The translations under genes were made by a program, and so were the position numbers. A stretch of DNA of 64,000 nt, from NCBI GenBank assembly GCA_033961575.1, contig CM066735.1:35793501-35857500 (forward strand), written 5' to 3'. Positions 46,961 to 59,453 of this stretch are shown here, one piece after another. The DNA is from Aselliscus stoliczkanus. Its lineage: Eukaryota > Chordata > Mammalia > Chiroptera > Hipposideridae. Every line of letters begins with the position of its first letter. Position 1 is the stretch's first letter. The notes beneath the pieces were generated by a model. The model had not been told where the DNA came from and did not search any database. It was given only the letters and a program-made list of their open reading frames with translations.

Positions 46961-47726
46961 TAATCTCAAATCAATCACCTAACCTGGTACATTAAGACAC
47001 TGGAGAATAACAAACTGAACCTCAAGAAAGCAAAAGACAATAATAAAGATCAGGGCAAAACTTAATGAAATAAAATATAGAAAAACCATAGAGAGAATGA
47101 ATGAAATCAAAGGTTTGTTCTTTGAAAATAACATAATAGACACACATTTGGCCCAACTGACCAAGAAAAAGAGGAGACACAGAATTCCTAGAATCATGAA
47201 AAAAAAAAAAAAGGGATACTGCTACTGACCTACTAGAAATAAAACTGACTATTCAGAAATCATTTTGAGGCCATTATCACCCTGATACTAAACCAGACAA
47301 AGACATCTCAAGAAAAGCACAGACTACCATTTCTTATTGCTATGGATACAAATATCCCTGAAACATACTGGCAAACCAAATCAAGCAAAATATAAAATAA
47401 ATTATACACCAAATGGGATTTATCTCAGTAATGAAAAGTTGTAATTTATCCTGCAACCAAAATGTAATATATTAATGTAATTAATGCATTACATTAATTT
47501 ATAATAAATAATTTAATGTAACATCATCATAATAAAATAAAAACATAAAAATCATATGATCATCTCCATTGTCACAGAGGGGAAAAAAATTTACAACTCC
47601 CAAATCGTTCCATGAGAAAATACTCAACAAACTAGTAATAGAAGAGAATTTCCTCAAACTAATAAATCGCATCACCCCAGCTAACCTCAAATTAATGGTG
47701 AAAGACGGGATGGTTTCCTCCTAAGG
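46961..47726 (+). mobile_element. L1 ORF2 fragment
   Basis: ATGAATGAAATCAAAGGTTT, TTCTTTGAAAATAACATAAT, ATTATCACCCTGATACTAAA, CATACTGGCAAACCAAATC and AGACGGGATGGTTTCCTCC are ORF2 blocks, frameshifted. The ERVL fragment begins right after it. Confidence 0.82.
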
Positions 47727-48905
47727 TCAGAAATAGAGAGTATATCAGCTCTTTCATCATATGTCATAATTTACTCCACAGGGACACTAATCACCCTTTC
47801 ACTGTACAATCACAACGGTCCATTACACTGAGGACATTGCACTGATTGAGGGGTCGCCACCACTCTAGACTTATTGGTAATACATTTGCACGTTAGAGGC
47901 TGATAAATAAATCTGACAAACATTCTGGTCCTTATATCTCGGTGTAATTTCTAGGGGTCCAGTGGTTTGAAAATGTTTGGATACCCCTTTTCAAGTGAAG
48001 GTTAAACTGTTGCCCCTGCCTTCTCCTACAACCGTAAAAGAGGATCGACACCCATGGGCCGCTTTGGATTTTGGAGGCAACCCATCCCTCTTTCAGGGGT
48101 GCTACTTTGGTTCATTGCTAAGTGACTTAAAACACTGATAAGTCTAAGTGGATCCAGGACCAGGATCCATAACAAATCCAGGCTGTGATGCAAGCTGCTA
48201 TTTTACTCAGTCCACGTGGTCCAGCAGATCCAATGGCAGGTGGCCTTTTAACATGCAGCTGCAGTCCCAGCTAGCTGGCAGGCTTCTCCAGAGGCCTATG
48301 GATGCTTTTGCTGTTTCTTCCATAGTCAGGATTTATGAGTCCAGGTTTCAGTGGTAGAAATAAGCGGGGCAACACTCACTATTATCCCAGAGGTCCACTA
48401 ACAAAATATTTGCTTCCTGTCATTGTGATCTTATGCTTTGCTAGTCTAGAAATATTCGTTCCAAAGGGAAGAATGCTTCCATCAGGTCACACAACGATTT
48501 GTTTGAACTGGCAGTTAAGATTGCCACCCAGCCACTTTGGGATCCTCATGTCCCTGCATGAACAGGCACAAAAGGCAGTTACTGTATTGCTCAGGGTGAC
48601 TGATTCCAAATCCTGAGGGGAAACTGAGCTGCTACTAGACAATGCAAGTAAGGAAGAGTATGTCTGGGATTCAGGAGATTGCTCAGGGTGTTTCTTCATA
48701 CTGCCACACTCTGAGGTTAATGTTGATGGAGAATTACAACTTAATTCAGACAGAATTACTAATGGGCCAGACACTTCAGGAGTGAAGGTTTGGGTCTAAC
48801 CATCAGTTAAAGATTCACAACTAGATGAAGTGCTTGCTGAGAGAAAAGGGAATATAGAATGTGTAGTGGGAAAAGGTAGTCATACATCCTATCTAAGACC
48901 ACAAG
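47727..48905 (+). pseudogene. ERVL pol remnant: RT, integrase tail, dUTPase
   Basis: Old endogenous retrovirus (ERVL) coding sequence, badly decayed. In order one sees an RT region (FGFWRQ in frame near 48064-48084), a jump that skips most of RNase H and integrase, an integrase-end segment (THYYPRGPLTKYLLP, from about 48369) and the dUTPase typical of ERVL (LNWQLRLPPSHFG near 48500; further matching residues past an in-frame stop at 48614-48616). Several stops and frame changes break it. There is no env, as is usual for ERVL. It runs directly into its 3' LTR, while the 5' LTR and gag are absent. Confidence 0.85.
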
Positions 48906-49545
48906 TGTCACATTATAGCCTGCCTGTCTGCTTCCATGCACTTCTCCATAAAGACAGATCATAACTTCAATATTATGCTTACTGTATATATCCCCACTTG
49001 GCACCAAAGGATGGCCAGTTAGTCAGTAACAGGTAAGATCCCATGAGAGGGGCAACCCAAGACAAACGTGGTTGTGTGGATGCCAGTGGGTACCTGTGGG
49101 TGCAAGTGAGTGCAATGGGAGAGATCAGGGAGAGGAGAAAAGGGGCATAAACCCCTTGTTTCAGGTTCTGGCAGCCTGCCTGTAAAATGACCTATTGATA
49201 TGATAATACCTGTCCTCCCTGCATTCTTATCAGTAAGGCTTGGCTGAGGAAGCCTCTGTCTCTTTAAGAGGTGCATGACAATAACCTCATGGGGCCTCTG
49301 GTAATGGCAGTTTGCAGGCATTGGAAATTAGGCCTGGAGGTTAATTCTTGGGTGTGAGACTCACAGACCCAGAAGCTACATTGACCCTTGCTTATGTGTA
49401 AGATAATAAAAGGATGATTCGGGGCTGAAGTCCCCTGGCCCTGAACTCTTTTCTCTCCTATTTTGTGTGTGTCTCTCTCTCTTTTCCTTAACCTTTCACA
49501 GTCCCTTCTCCACTCCCACCTGCTCTGCCATGCAGGAACGTGACA
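48906..49545 (+). mobile_element. ERVL 3' LTR
   Basis: TGTCACATTATAG start and GGAACGTGACA end (inverted TGTCAC/GTGACA). It has an AATAAAAGGA poly(A) signal near 49406 and matches the inverted solo LTR at 20956-21619 along its length, with small indels. It is the 3' LTR of the ERVL remnant just upstream. Confidence 0.85.
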
Positions 49546-49712
49546 CACAAGGACAGTTGCATGAACTAGGACTATAAATATGAGTATTTCTTCTGTTTTT
49601 GTTATGATTATGTTTTGTGTGTACCTGATATACATCAGATTTGTTTCTTACCTCTTTTATCCCTTTACAACATAACATATGATTATTAGTAATAGCAATA
49701 TCTCAATATTTT

Positions 49713-49865
49713 TTATATATTCTATTTTTTATATTAGTTTCAGGTGTACAAAACAACATAATGGTTAGACATTTATACCACTCAAAGTGATAACCATCTG
49801 ACATCGTATGTAGCTGTTACAATACTATTGACTATATTCCCTATGCTGTACTTTATAGACTGTGA

Positions 49866-49911
<46 letters not shown>

Positions 49912-50420
49912 TATATATATTATTATAATTGACATTCAATATTATTCAACTTCAGCTTCAGGTGTATAGTGCATTGGTCAGGCATCTACACAGTCTATGA
50001 AGTGATCCCCCTGATAAATCCAGTGACTATCTGGGACCCTACATAATCTATACAACATTATTGATTATATTCCCCATATGATATTTCATATCCCTATGAC
50101 TATTTTGTGACTACCAATTTGTACTTTCTAATTCCTTCACCTTTTCCATCTCCCATTCCCCTCCCATCTAGCAATCATCAGTTCTCTGTATCTGCGTGTC
50201 TATTTGTTTTGTTTGCTCATTTGTGCTGTTCTTTAGATTCCACATATAGGTGAGATCACATGACATTTGTCTTTCTCTGTCTGACTTATTTCAGTTAGTA
50301 TGATATGCTTTAAGTCCATCTATGTTGTTGCAAATGGTAAGATTTCATTCTTCTTTATGGCTGAGTAATACTACATTGTATAAATGTACCACAATTTCTT
50401 TATCCAATCGTCTGTTGGTA
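49713..50420 (-). mobile_element. L1 3' end with doubled terminal module
   Basis: Reversed L1. A first 3' terminal module (TTTCAGGTGTACAAAACAAC) and then, after a CA array, a second one (CTTCAGCTTCAGGTGTATAG) precede ORF2 end blocks (TTCCACATATAGGTGAGATC, GACTTATTTCAGTTAGTATG). Target duplications are ATATCTCAATATTT and ACATCTCAATATTT (49698-49711; 50421-50434), one mismatch. Confidence 0.9.
49869..49908. repeat. (CA)n microsatellite in L1 3' UTR
   Basis: About 20 CA units at the junction between the two L1 terminal modules. Confidence 0.97.
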
Positions 50421-50652
50421 ACATCTCAATATTTAAATTACAGAATATTGAGAAGGGAGAGCATTACCCAAGGAGTTTGTATCCTCTTATGGGGAAAGAA
50501 AGGGTTAATACATTTTTGGTTGCATGTAGGGAAATTGCATCGTGTTGGGTGGATATATGACTCTGCTATTGTCATTACTTAGAGATTAATTATGGTTTAA
50601 GAAGACCTATTAGTCAAATTGACAAGGAATGAAACATGATAATTATTTTAAT

Positions 50653-50960
50653 GTGTTAATTTGGCTAGGCCATAGTAACCAGTTATTTGATCAAACACTA
50701 ATTTATTCTTTGTTGTGAAGGTATTTTGTAGATGAAGTTAACCCATCATCAGCAAACTTTCAGTGCAGAGATTACTCTCTGTAATGTGTATGGACTTCAT
50801 CATCAGTTGAAAGGGCTTAAAAGCAAAAGTGGGGAGAAGAAATTCTGCCACAAGATGACATCAGCTCCTACTTGAGTGTTTCCAGCTTGCTAACCTGCCA
50901 TACAGATTTCAAACTTTCCAGCCTCCATAATCACATAAACCTATTCCTTGAAATAACCTC

Positions 50961-51017
<57 letters not shown>

Positions 51018-51081
51018 CCATACATTTTGTTTTTCCACTGGTTCAATGTCTCTGGATAAACAGAAAACCCTAACTGACTGA
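50653..51081 (+). mobile_element. ERVL/MLT2-like LTR
   Basis: TGTTAATTTGGCTAGGCCAT start, TATTTTGTAGATGAAGTTAA, AAGAAATTCTGCCACAAGAT, CATACAGATTTCAAACTTTC, CAGCCTCCATAATCACATAA, and an end near CTAACTGACTGATAGA. A CA array has expanded near the poly(A) region. Confidence 0.7.
50964..51013. repeat. (CA)n microsatellite
   Basis: About 25 CA units inside the LTR relic. Confidence 0.97.
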
Positions 51082-51089
51082 TAGAGTGT

Positions 51090-51650
51090 CTAGTCAGGAT
51101 AATCAGGCAGGAAAAAGAAATAAAGGCATCCATATTTGAAAGAAAGATAAAAGTCTCTCTATTTGCAGATAATATAATCCTATATATAGAAAATTCTAAG
51201 GAATTCACTTAAACACACACACATTAGAATTAAGAAACAAATTCAGCAGGATTAGAGAATATATTATCAATATACAGAAATCAATTTTATATTTATACAC
51301 TTGGGACGAACATCCCCAAAAGGAAATTAACACAACATTTCTCCTTATAATAGTACCAAGAACAAGTTATACAGGGATAAATTCAACAAAAAGGAAGTGT
51401 AAATCTTATTCTTTGATAACTAAAAAAAAAAAAAAAAAAGTTGAAAGAAATTAAAGATATTCAAAATAAATAGAACATAATTGTATATTCATGGATTGGA
51501 AGACTTAGTATTGTTAAGAAAGCAATACTTCTAAATTAATCTACAGATTCAAAAAAATCCTTAACAGAGTCGCAGCTGACTTCTTTGTCTCTGCACTATC
51601 ATGTCAAATTTTCTGTATATCTCAAGCTATTCTAAAAAATAGTTTATTTA
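51090..51650 (+). mobile_element. L1 ORF2 fragment and old L1 tail
   Basis: AGGCATCCATATTTGAAAGA, CTATTTGCAGATAATATAAT, AAATTCAGCAGGATTAGAG and ATTGTATATTCATGGATTGG are ORF2 blocks; then CTGTATATCTCAAGCTATTC resembles the end of an old L1 3' UTR. Confidence 0.8.
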
Positions 51651-53944
51651 AAAAACATCAGTTTTATTTTATTTTTTATGAGGCTAATATAATTGAAAAT
51701 TACATATGTGGCTTACAATGTATTTATATTGGACACTGCTGACCCAGAGAAGTATAGAACAAGATGGAAAACCTAAGCATTTGTGGACTTCAGTATAGGA
51801 TGTGAATTTGAGAGTCCTGTGGTTTCAGATCATTCCAGCATATGAGTGATTGTCTATACTGAGGGTTGACTGATTAACACGAAAGAATCAGGAAAAAAAA
51901 AAAAAAAGTTTTTCCTTCCAATCCCTAAGTCTCACAAAGGTAGAAAACAAACCAAATCAAACCAAAAGACCAAACTGATTATAATGAATTCTAAAATATG
52001 CAAGGATCCACAATTTGGAGTTTACTTCAGCAAATTTAATCTGAACACTTCGTAGGACAGTCTCTTCTTTTGATAGCAGGTTAAAATATCTTGTACAATA
52101 ATACAATTTTTCCCAAGTATTAGACGTATGAGGCATTAGAATGCTATTTATTTCAGAACCCATTCTAGTTCCTTTCACAGAAAGGAAATCTCTTGAGGCT
52201 AGAAATTTTGAGGATCACAATTTAGAATTTATTTTCTGTCAGTAAATTATTAATCAGTCATGACTTGCTAAGTGAAGGACTATGGCAAATGTATTTTCTC
52301 TGTCATGGATTTTTAGTTTATCTGCTAAACAACTTTGAGTAATTTGTCATCTATAGTATCTCCCCTTTAAAGCATTTAATTTCCCTATATTTGTGGTCCA
52401 AGTGCTTTAGAGGCCAAAATATTAATCATAATACTTTTATGATGTATATATTTTATTCATCCATTACACAAATATTCAGTGAGTGAAAATTTATGGTGTT
52501 TAGTATATGATTTATCTGGTTAATTTTGACAACAAATGATACTTGTTAATGCTAACTGATTGTTTGGCCCTTGAGATTTGAAGCAAATTTCTTCTGATTA
52601 CTAAAGCAGCTTTCTCCATATCTCATCTATACTCTTACTATCTCCATCTCTACTCATTCTTTTTAAAAGCATTTTTAATTGCCATCCATTTTATTGAAAA
52701 TATCCCTTTGACGTACAGATATATCTACAAAGTATCATATCTCTTGCCTTATTTCCTCTGCCTAGCTTCCTTAAATATTAGATTAATTTTGACTCTGAGG
52801 AAATCTAAAAAAACAATAAAGTTTATCTAGTTCAAATAATTTTAAATAATAGGTTGCTTTGATCGGTACATCTGACACAGGCCCAAGTTTCACATATACA
52901 TAACAATTATTTTCTCTATTTGTCTACTTCAGGCACTTTGAATACTACATGTCCAGTTCAAGTAGTTAGAAAATGGTGGGAATTTAAAAATGGTCACCTT
53001 GTTCCACTTTCAGTGCCACCTCATTAATAAATGCATCTAAGTAAGAAACTACAGTAAGTAGTCAATGTCATTTGTAGATTCTGCAACATTAAGCAAAACA
53101 GTGTATAGTGAAATCAGTGTTACCAAAGGCTAATTGATATAGACAAGAGTTAACTTCCTACAACATCTCATCAACTTTATAAAGAAATACTATTGAACTG
53201 AAATGACGTTACTGGAGGAATTGCTGTATATGGTGTCTACTTTTATGATGCATTTTGAAAAGGTGATGTATTATGAAAATGGGAAGAATTACATAAGACC
53301 CACAGGTATTTTGGAGTAACCAAGAAAGAGAGCAATGTGCTTCATTTTCAACCATTTGTACTCCCATTTATCCCCATTGGAAAGTCACATCATATTCTCA
53401 CCGTACTAAACAGCAATAATTATCAGAAGGGAGAAGGTAGAAGACTTGAATGAAATGTGTCGTATGTACTCACCAGATAGGTTAAGAGGGGTACTTGTAG
53501 CTTGAAAACAAACAAACAAACAAACAAACAAAACACAGGTTATTGTGATATACCCCTAAATAGAAAGTGAAATTCCATGACTATATTTTGCTCAGGTGAT
53601 TTAACTGTTATCTTTCCTGTGCGTCAGAATAAATGAATATTATATAGGATGCCTGCCTGTGAAGCAATCCTGCGCTTTTCTCAGTGCAAGGCTGTATTTA
53701 AGAAGCAGCTATATTTATAAGATTAAAATAGTAAATAACAGGCATAGACAACAAATGGACCAGGACACTTAAAAGTCAGCTGTGAAGATCGGGGGACATC
53801 TTCAGTTACAATGAACACAGAAGGTCACATTTATTTTTCTCACCATGCCTCCTCTCCTCCATGGTTACCCTGGCACATTACTCTTCATCAAAATTTACTG
53901 TTGGAAGTCACTCTAGCCATATGTGTATAGATAGAGTGTAAAAA
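51651..53944. other. Intergenic stretch, no gene seen
   Basis: Includes an (AAAC)n run at about 53506-53532 and an A-run at 51893-51907. No supported frame or named repeat. Confidence 0.45.
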
Positions 53945-54110
53945 CAAGGGCAGCTAATATTTGCTGAGTGCTTATCATGCTCCAGGCACTGTGCTGCCAC
54001 TTCGCTCACATACATCATTTTGGCATCTAGACCACATCTCTGAAAGTGCCTCTCGCAGATGGAAAGAATACAGGATTTCATCATGAGATCTCATGCCCTG
54101 ATTTTTGCTT
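53945..54110 (+). mobile_element. MIR SINE fragment
   Basis: GCTAATATTTGCTGAGTGCT, TATCATGCTCCAGGCACTGT and TTCGCTCACATACATCATTT are in MIR order. Confidence 0.72.
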
Positions 54111-54249
54111 TAGAAAGGAATGCCGATGCATGGGTAAGGCTTAGACTCGTTAAAATACAGGGTTTTAGAGTTGAAAGACGCTATGTAGGTTTTCAGTCTA
54201 GTTCACTCACATTATAGAAGATTTGAAGCCAGACTTCTTAAAAGAATAA

Positions 54250-55378
54250 CTGACTCTAAAGAGGACATACAGATGGCCAAGAGGCATATGAAAAAATGTT
54301 TAACCTCACTGGTCATTAGGGAAATGCAAATAAAAACCACAATGAGATACAACCTCACTCAGGTCAGAATGCCTATCATCAATAAATCAACAAACAACAA
54401 GTGCTGGTGAGGGTGTGGGGAAAAGGGGACCCTGCTGCACTGTTGGTGGGATGGATTGCAGATTGGTGAAGCCACTATGGAAGTCAGTATGTAGGTATCT
54501 CAAAAAACTGGAAATTGAACTACCTTTTGACCCAGCAATTCCACTCCTAGGCATTTATCCTGAAAAACCCCAAGATACTAATTCGAAAAAATATATGCAC
54601 CCCTATGTTCATTGCAGCACTATTTATAATAGCCAAGACTTGGAAACAATCAAAATGCCCATTGGTAGACAACTGGATTAAGAAACTGTGGTACATTTAC
54701 ACAATGGAGTATTATGCAGCTATAAAAAAGAAAGAAATTGTACCATTTGGGACGATATGGATGGACCTAGAGAACATTATGCTAAGTGAAATAAGTCAGT
54801 CAGAGAAAGACAAATACATATTATCTCAGTTATATGTGGAATCTAAAGAGCTGAATAAACGAGCATTGTAAACAGAAATAGTTTTAGAGACACAAAGGAA
54901 AAACTGATAATTGCTAGATGGGATGAGGGTGGGCATGAGCAGGAAGGGAAAGAGACAAAACAACATAAATTGGTAACTATAATATTGCCACAGGGATAGA
55001 AAAGACAGTTTGGGGAATATAATTAATAATGTTGTAAATATTTTTTTAGGGGACTAGAAGGACCCATGTCTTGTCAGGGAGACCACTTCATGGACGATGT
55101 AGTGGCCTTGACTACTGCACTGTACATCTGAAGCTGCCGCTGATTAATATTAGATGTTGACTGTAATTTAACACATATATAGTCATGAGATGTGAAGTAT
55201 AGTGTGGGGATGGAGTCAATGGAATTGTAATAGATATGTATGATATCGGGGGTGGAAGAGCAGGGGAAGGGGAGGGGGAGTCACTTTGTAAGGGGTGAAA
55301 AAGATAACTATTGCATAGTTTTGTACATCTGTAACTATTAATAATAATAAAAAAATAATCCTAAAAAATAAATAAATA
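54250..55378 (+). mobile_element. L1 ORF2 end and 3' UTR, 5' truncated
   Basis: Starts at AAAGAGGACATACAGATGGC. Frames at 54415-54681 and 54605-54871 hold [25 protein letters not shown] and WIKKLWYIYTMEYYAAIKKK-like ORF2 C-terminal blocks, in two frames. The 3' UTR has two terminal modules (GTACATCTGAAGCTGCCGCT and GTACATCTGTAACTATTAAT), as in the copies at 27570 and 49713. It ends in (AAAT)n. Confidence 0.92.
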
Positions 55379-55379
55379 A

Positions 55380-55612
55380 AAGTGAAGAATGTGTTCTGGC
55401 AGTGGTCAGAGGACGCTGTGACTACAGAATGGTCAGAGAGGTGCATTGGAGGAGGGGCTGTGCTTCCAGGGATGTGGGTGGACTCTAGAAGCTGAAAAAG
55501 GTGAGGAATTGGAGTCTCTTCTAGAGTCTCTAGAAAGGAACACAGAAATTTTAGCCATGTCAGATTTCTGAACCATGGAACTGTAAGATAATAAATTTGT
55601 GTAGTTTTAAGA
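55380..55612 (+). mobile_element. MaLR/MLT-type LTR 3' fragment
   Basis: GGGTGGACTCTAGAAGCTGA, TAGAGTCTCTAGAAAGGAAC and ACTGTAAGATAATAAATTTG match the 3' part of the LTR type at 30373. It is truncated at its 5' end by the L1. Confidence 0.65.
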
Positions 55613-55801
55613 AAAAAAAATAATTTAGTTCATTCAAACAATCAGAGATGTTACCAAAACCCATTGTTGGCTGTTTATTCCAAGTCTCCTACTACCCCTA
55701 ATCACACGTGGCCCGTTTTTAGCTAAAAAGTGTTTAAATGTTTTATTGTATATTATTGTCTGCATTTCCTAAAAATTTTTATTGCATTGCACTTGGCATG
55801 T

Positions 55802-55829
55802 TGTATCATAAACATTTGTTTATGATACA
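55802..55829. repeat. Perfect 13 bp inverted repeat
   Basis: TGTATCATAAACA, two T bases, then TGTTTATGATACA. It is a perfect short hairpin just left of the MER44-like element. Confidence 0.9.
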
Positions 55830-55849
55830 GTAGGGCATATTGCTTTAAT

Positions 55850-56772
55850 CATAGTCTCCCTTATTCATGGAAGACACTTATCAGGACTCCCAGTGGATGC
55901 CTGAAACAACAGATAGTACCAAACCTTATACAGAATATGTTTTGTCCTATACATGCATACTTGTAAGAAAATTTAAAGTATAAATTAGTCACAGTAAGAG
56001 ATGAACAACAATAATGTCTACATGAATTTGGTCTCTCTTTCTCTCAGGTGTTTTTTTACAATTTTCAATCTAAACCTGTTCCTGAATCTAGATAACCATC
56101 CCTTCCTTACTTGTAGTAAATGGCTTGGTGTCACTTGTTTCACGAGCTCCCTTGCTTCTTGGCACAACACGTTGCCATGGATTGGAACAGATTTTCTATT
56201 CATGTCTTCTGTCCCAAAATGTAATGTTTTGTTTTTGTTGTTGTTGTTTTTCCATTTTAACCATTTACAAGCATTGTGGCCATAACTTATGCAGTTTGAG
56301 GTGCAACAGCAAAACTATAATTTTTCTCCTTCTGCACAATTTCATGAAGACTCATTCTTACCACAGATCTTAGAAGCCTCAAATATATATATTTTTTCTG
56401 TACAACATTTCTTTGGCATATCCAAATTGCTAGTATCACCACTCTTGCACTATGGGGCCAGTATTGAGTAAAATATGAGTTACCGGAACATAAGCATTAC
56501 AATACCAGGACAGTCAATTTAATAACCTAGATGGCTGCTAACAAGCAGGGCATGTATACAGCGTGCATACACTGGACAAAGGTGTGATTCACATCACAGG
56601 CTGAACCAGCCAGGTGGCGTGAGATTTCAACACACTACTCATAATGGCGCATGTTTTTAAACTTATGAATTGTTTATTTCTGGGATTTTCCATTTAACAT
56701 TTTCAAGCCATAGTTGATTATGGGTAACTAGAAACTTGGTAACCAAATCTACAGATAAGGTGGGGAGGGGTG
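55850..56772. mobile_element. Tigger-type element (MER44/Tigger7-like)
   Basis: CATAGTCTCCCTTATTCATGG start, CCCAGTGGATGCCTGAAACA, AGATAGTACCAAACCTTATA, TTAGTCACAGTAAGAGATGA, and an end ATAAGGTGGGGAGG. These match the MER44/Tigger7 family as I remember it. It is about 920 bp with no intact transposase, and its ends are diverged. Confidence 0.72.
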
Positions 56773-56789
56773 GTGCAATTTATTTTGCT

Positions 56790-58440
56790 TATTTATATTG
56801 CTTATTTATTTTTTTATTGTGGTATAATTGACATGACATTGTATAAGTTTCAGGTGTACAATGTAATGAATACAAATTTGTAAATTTTGCAAAATGATCA
56901 CCAAAACAAATCCAGCAAACATCTGTTACCACACATACTTAGAAAATATTTTTCTTATTGTGAAAACTCTCAAGATCCATTTTCCTAGCTACTTTCAAAT
57001 ATGCAATTCAATATTATTAACTATAGTCACCATGCTGCACATTACATCCCTATGACTTATTCATTTTATAACTGCCAATGTGTACCTTTCATCCCCATCA
57101 CCCCAGGCAACCCCCATCTGTTTGTTCTCCATATCCATGAACTTAGTTTTGCTTTTTTCTTTGTTTGCTCTTTTAAATCTCACATATAGGTAAGATCATA
57201 CAGTATTTGTCCTTCTGTTTGAATTATTTCATGTAGCATAATGTTCTCAAGTTCCAGCTATGTTGTCACAAATGAAAATATTTTTTTCTTTTTTATGGCT
57301 AAATAGTATTCCATTGCATTTATATAACACATTTTCTTTATCCATTCATCCTAAGATGGACAATTAGGTTGTTTCCATATCTTAACTATTATAGATAATG
57401 CTGCAGTGACCATTTGGATGCATATATCTTTTTGAATTACTGCTTTTGTTTTCTTTAGATAAATACACAGAAGTTGATTGTTGGAGTACATAGTAGTTCT
57501 ATTTTTTTGTTTGTTTTTTAAGATTTTATTGGGGAATTGGGGGAGGGGAACAGGGTTGGGGAACCGGGGAAGGGGAACAGACAAGTTGCTGTCCTTCTTT
57601 TTTGCTCTTCAGTCTAGTTGTGGAGGACGTTGCTTCACTGGCCCATGTTGGTATCATTGCGCTCTTCTTGGGTGAGGCAGATCAGTCACTGGCCTCTGGA
57701 TGGTCGTTCACCGTGGCTATTGGCAGCTCACGCTGACTGCCAGCCGCTCACGCTGGCTGCGGGCCACTCACTGTAGCCTATGGCAGCCCACAGCAGCAGG
57801 GGCTGCAGCTATGCCGTCCCGGGGACTCACGGCAGCCCAGCTCCAGGTGGAGCTGTTGTTCACCATCTTAGCTGTAGAGGGCAGTGTCACTTGCCCTACG
57901 AACTGGGGCCGCTGGCATCACAAGCCAGCTCTTAACCAACGTGCCACTCCGCTGCCACATAGTTCTATTTTTAATTTTATGAGGAATCTTCCTACTGTTT
58001 TCCATAGTGGCTGCACCAATTTACATTCTCACCAACAGTATACAAGGGTTCCATTCTCTTTACATCCTCCCAACACTTGCGATGTCTTGTCTTTTTGATA
58101 ATCCACATTTTGACAGGTGTGAGGTGATATAGCATTGCAGCTTTCATTTGCATTTTCCTGATGATTAGTGATCTTGAGCATCTTTTCACATGCCTGTTGG
58201 TCATCTTTATGACTTCTTTGGAAAAATGTCTACCCAGATCCATTTTTAATCAGATTATTTTATTGTAATTATTGAGCTCTATGAGTTGTGTATTTTGGAT
58301 ACTAACCCCTTATTGACTATATGATTTGCAAATATCCTCTCTCATTCAGCAGGTTGGCTTTTTACTTGGTTGATAGTTTCCTCTGCTGTGCAGATTCTTT
58401 TAGTGTGATGCAACACCACCTGTTTATTTTTGCTTTTGTT
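56790..58440 (-). mobile_element. Old L1 3' end, interrupted by a composite retroposon
   Basis: Reversed L1 blocks: TATTGTGGTATAATTGACAT, AAGTTTCAGGTGTACAATGT, CCATATCCATGAACTTAG, AGTATTCCATTGCATTTATA, then after the insert GTGGCTGCACCAATTTACAT, TGATGATTAGTGATCTTGAG and AGGTTGGCTTTTTACTTGG. It is one L1 split by 57507-57959. Confidence 0.87.
57507..57959 (-). mobile_element. Composite retroposon, full length
   Basis: Reverse copy: AAGATTTTATTGGGGAATTG (poly(A) signal region), TTCAGTCTAGTTGTGG, GC-rich body, GTAGAGGGCAGTGTCACTTG and SINE head. It is slightly deleted in the head (B-box area CTACGAACTGGGG). Target duplications TAGTTCTATTTTT are at 57494-57506 and 57960-57972. It is inserted in the old L1. 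Confidence 0.93.
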
Positions 58441-59411
58441 GTCTGAAACTTATTTTTAGATTGCTGTAGAATTCAAGTTACAGATAATTACACTATATTA
58501 ACAATGAATTTTCTAATTTGACAGATATGAACTAGAGAGGAATAAAATATCTGGGTGACCTAGTTATAATGGTAATAAATAATAGATTAAGGAATAAATA
58601 TGGTTTATGAATTTTAACTTCAAGTTTAAACTAAGTAGAATTCAGATTGAAACACTTAAATTCAAGAGTATCTAATTTTCATTCCATACTACTCACTATA
58701 CAGCTCAATTACCTTTGGAAATTTTCCATTAAAAAATACATTCAAGGTGTCCTCAGCATTTTGGAAGTTTGTTAACTTTCAAACAATGTTACTTTCTTTA
58801 AAGATAATTATATGTTTTATTTCATTTAAAAGTTATGAGGGTTTTATATTATGCTGATTTTTAATCTAAAACAGTTTAAAAATTGAATGAAATTGTGAGA
58901 TTGACTTATAAATTTACAAGGCACTATCTTTTGAGACATACTTGCTGAATTAAGTGTATGATATCTATACATAGATTTCATAGAACTATATAGAATTTCA
59001 GGGCTCTATACAACCTTACATATTATTTGCCTAATTTATTGAAGTTTTACAAATATGAAAGGTAGACCAAGAAAGGAGACTTTACTCAGGATTATTTTTG
59101 AAGTACACAAATATCTATCTGATAATGGACATTCATATACAAATAAAAAGCATTCATTTATCTTGGTTTTTTTTCTTACATGTTTTGCTGTTTAAAACTT
59201 TTATTTATATCGATGCATCAACAAATTAATTCCTAATATGTAAAATATATCTTAAACAAAAACAATATTCTATATGATTGATACATCATAAGGGGATTTT
59301 CCTTTCAAACGAAAAAAATATGTGGACCTAGTAAGTGTTACACGAGAGAATATCTAACACTTCTTTATCACATTTTTGATCTTTGTGAAACTTCTGGAAA
59401 GGCTGTTTTAT

Positions 59412-59412
59412 T

Positions 59413-59451
<39 letters not shown>

Positions 59452-59453
59452 TT
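59412..59453. repeat. (TTTA)n microsatellite
   Basis: About 10 TTTA units. Confidence 0.95.

Noticed and set aside
57700..58098. 132-codon open frame rich in Ala, Trp and Arg
   Set aside because: It lies across the composite retroposon and adjoining L1. Other copies of the retroposon do not keep the frame.
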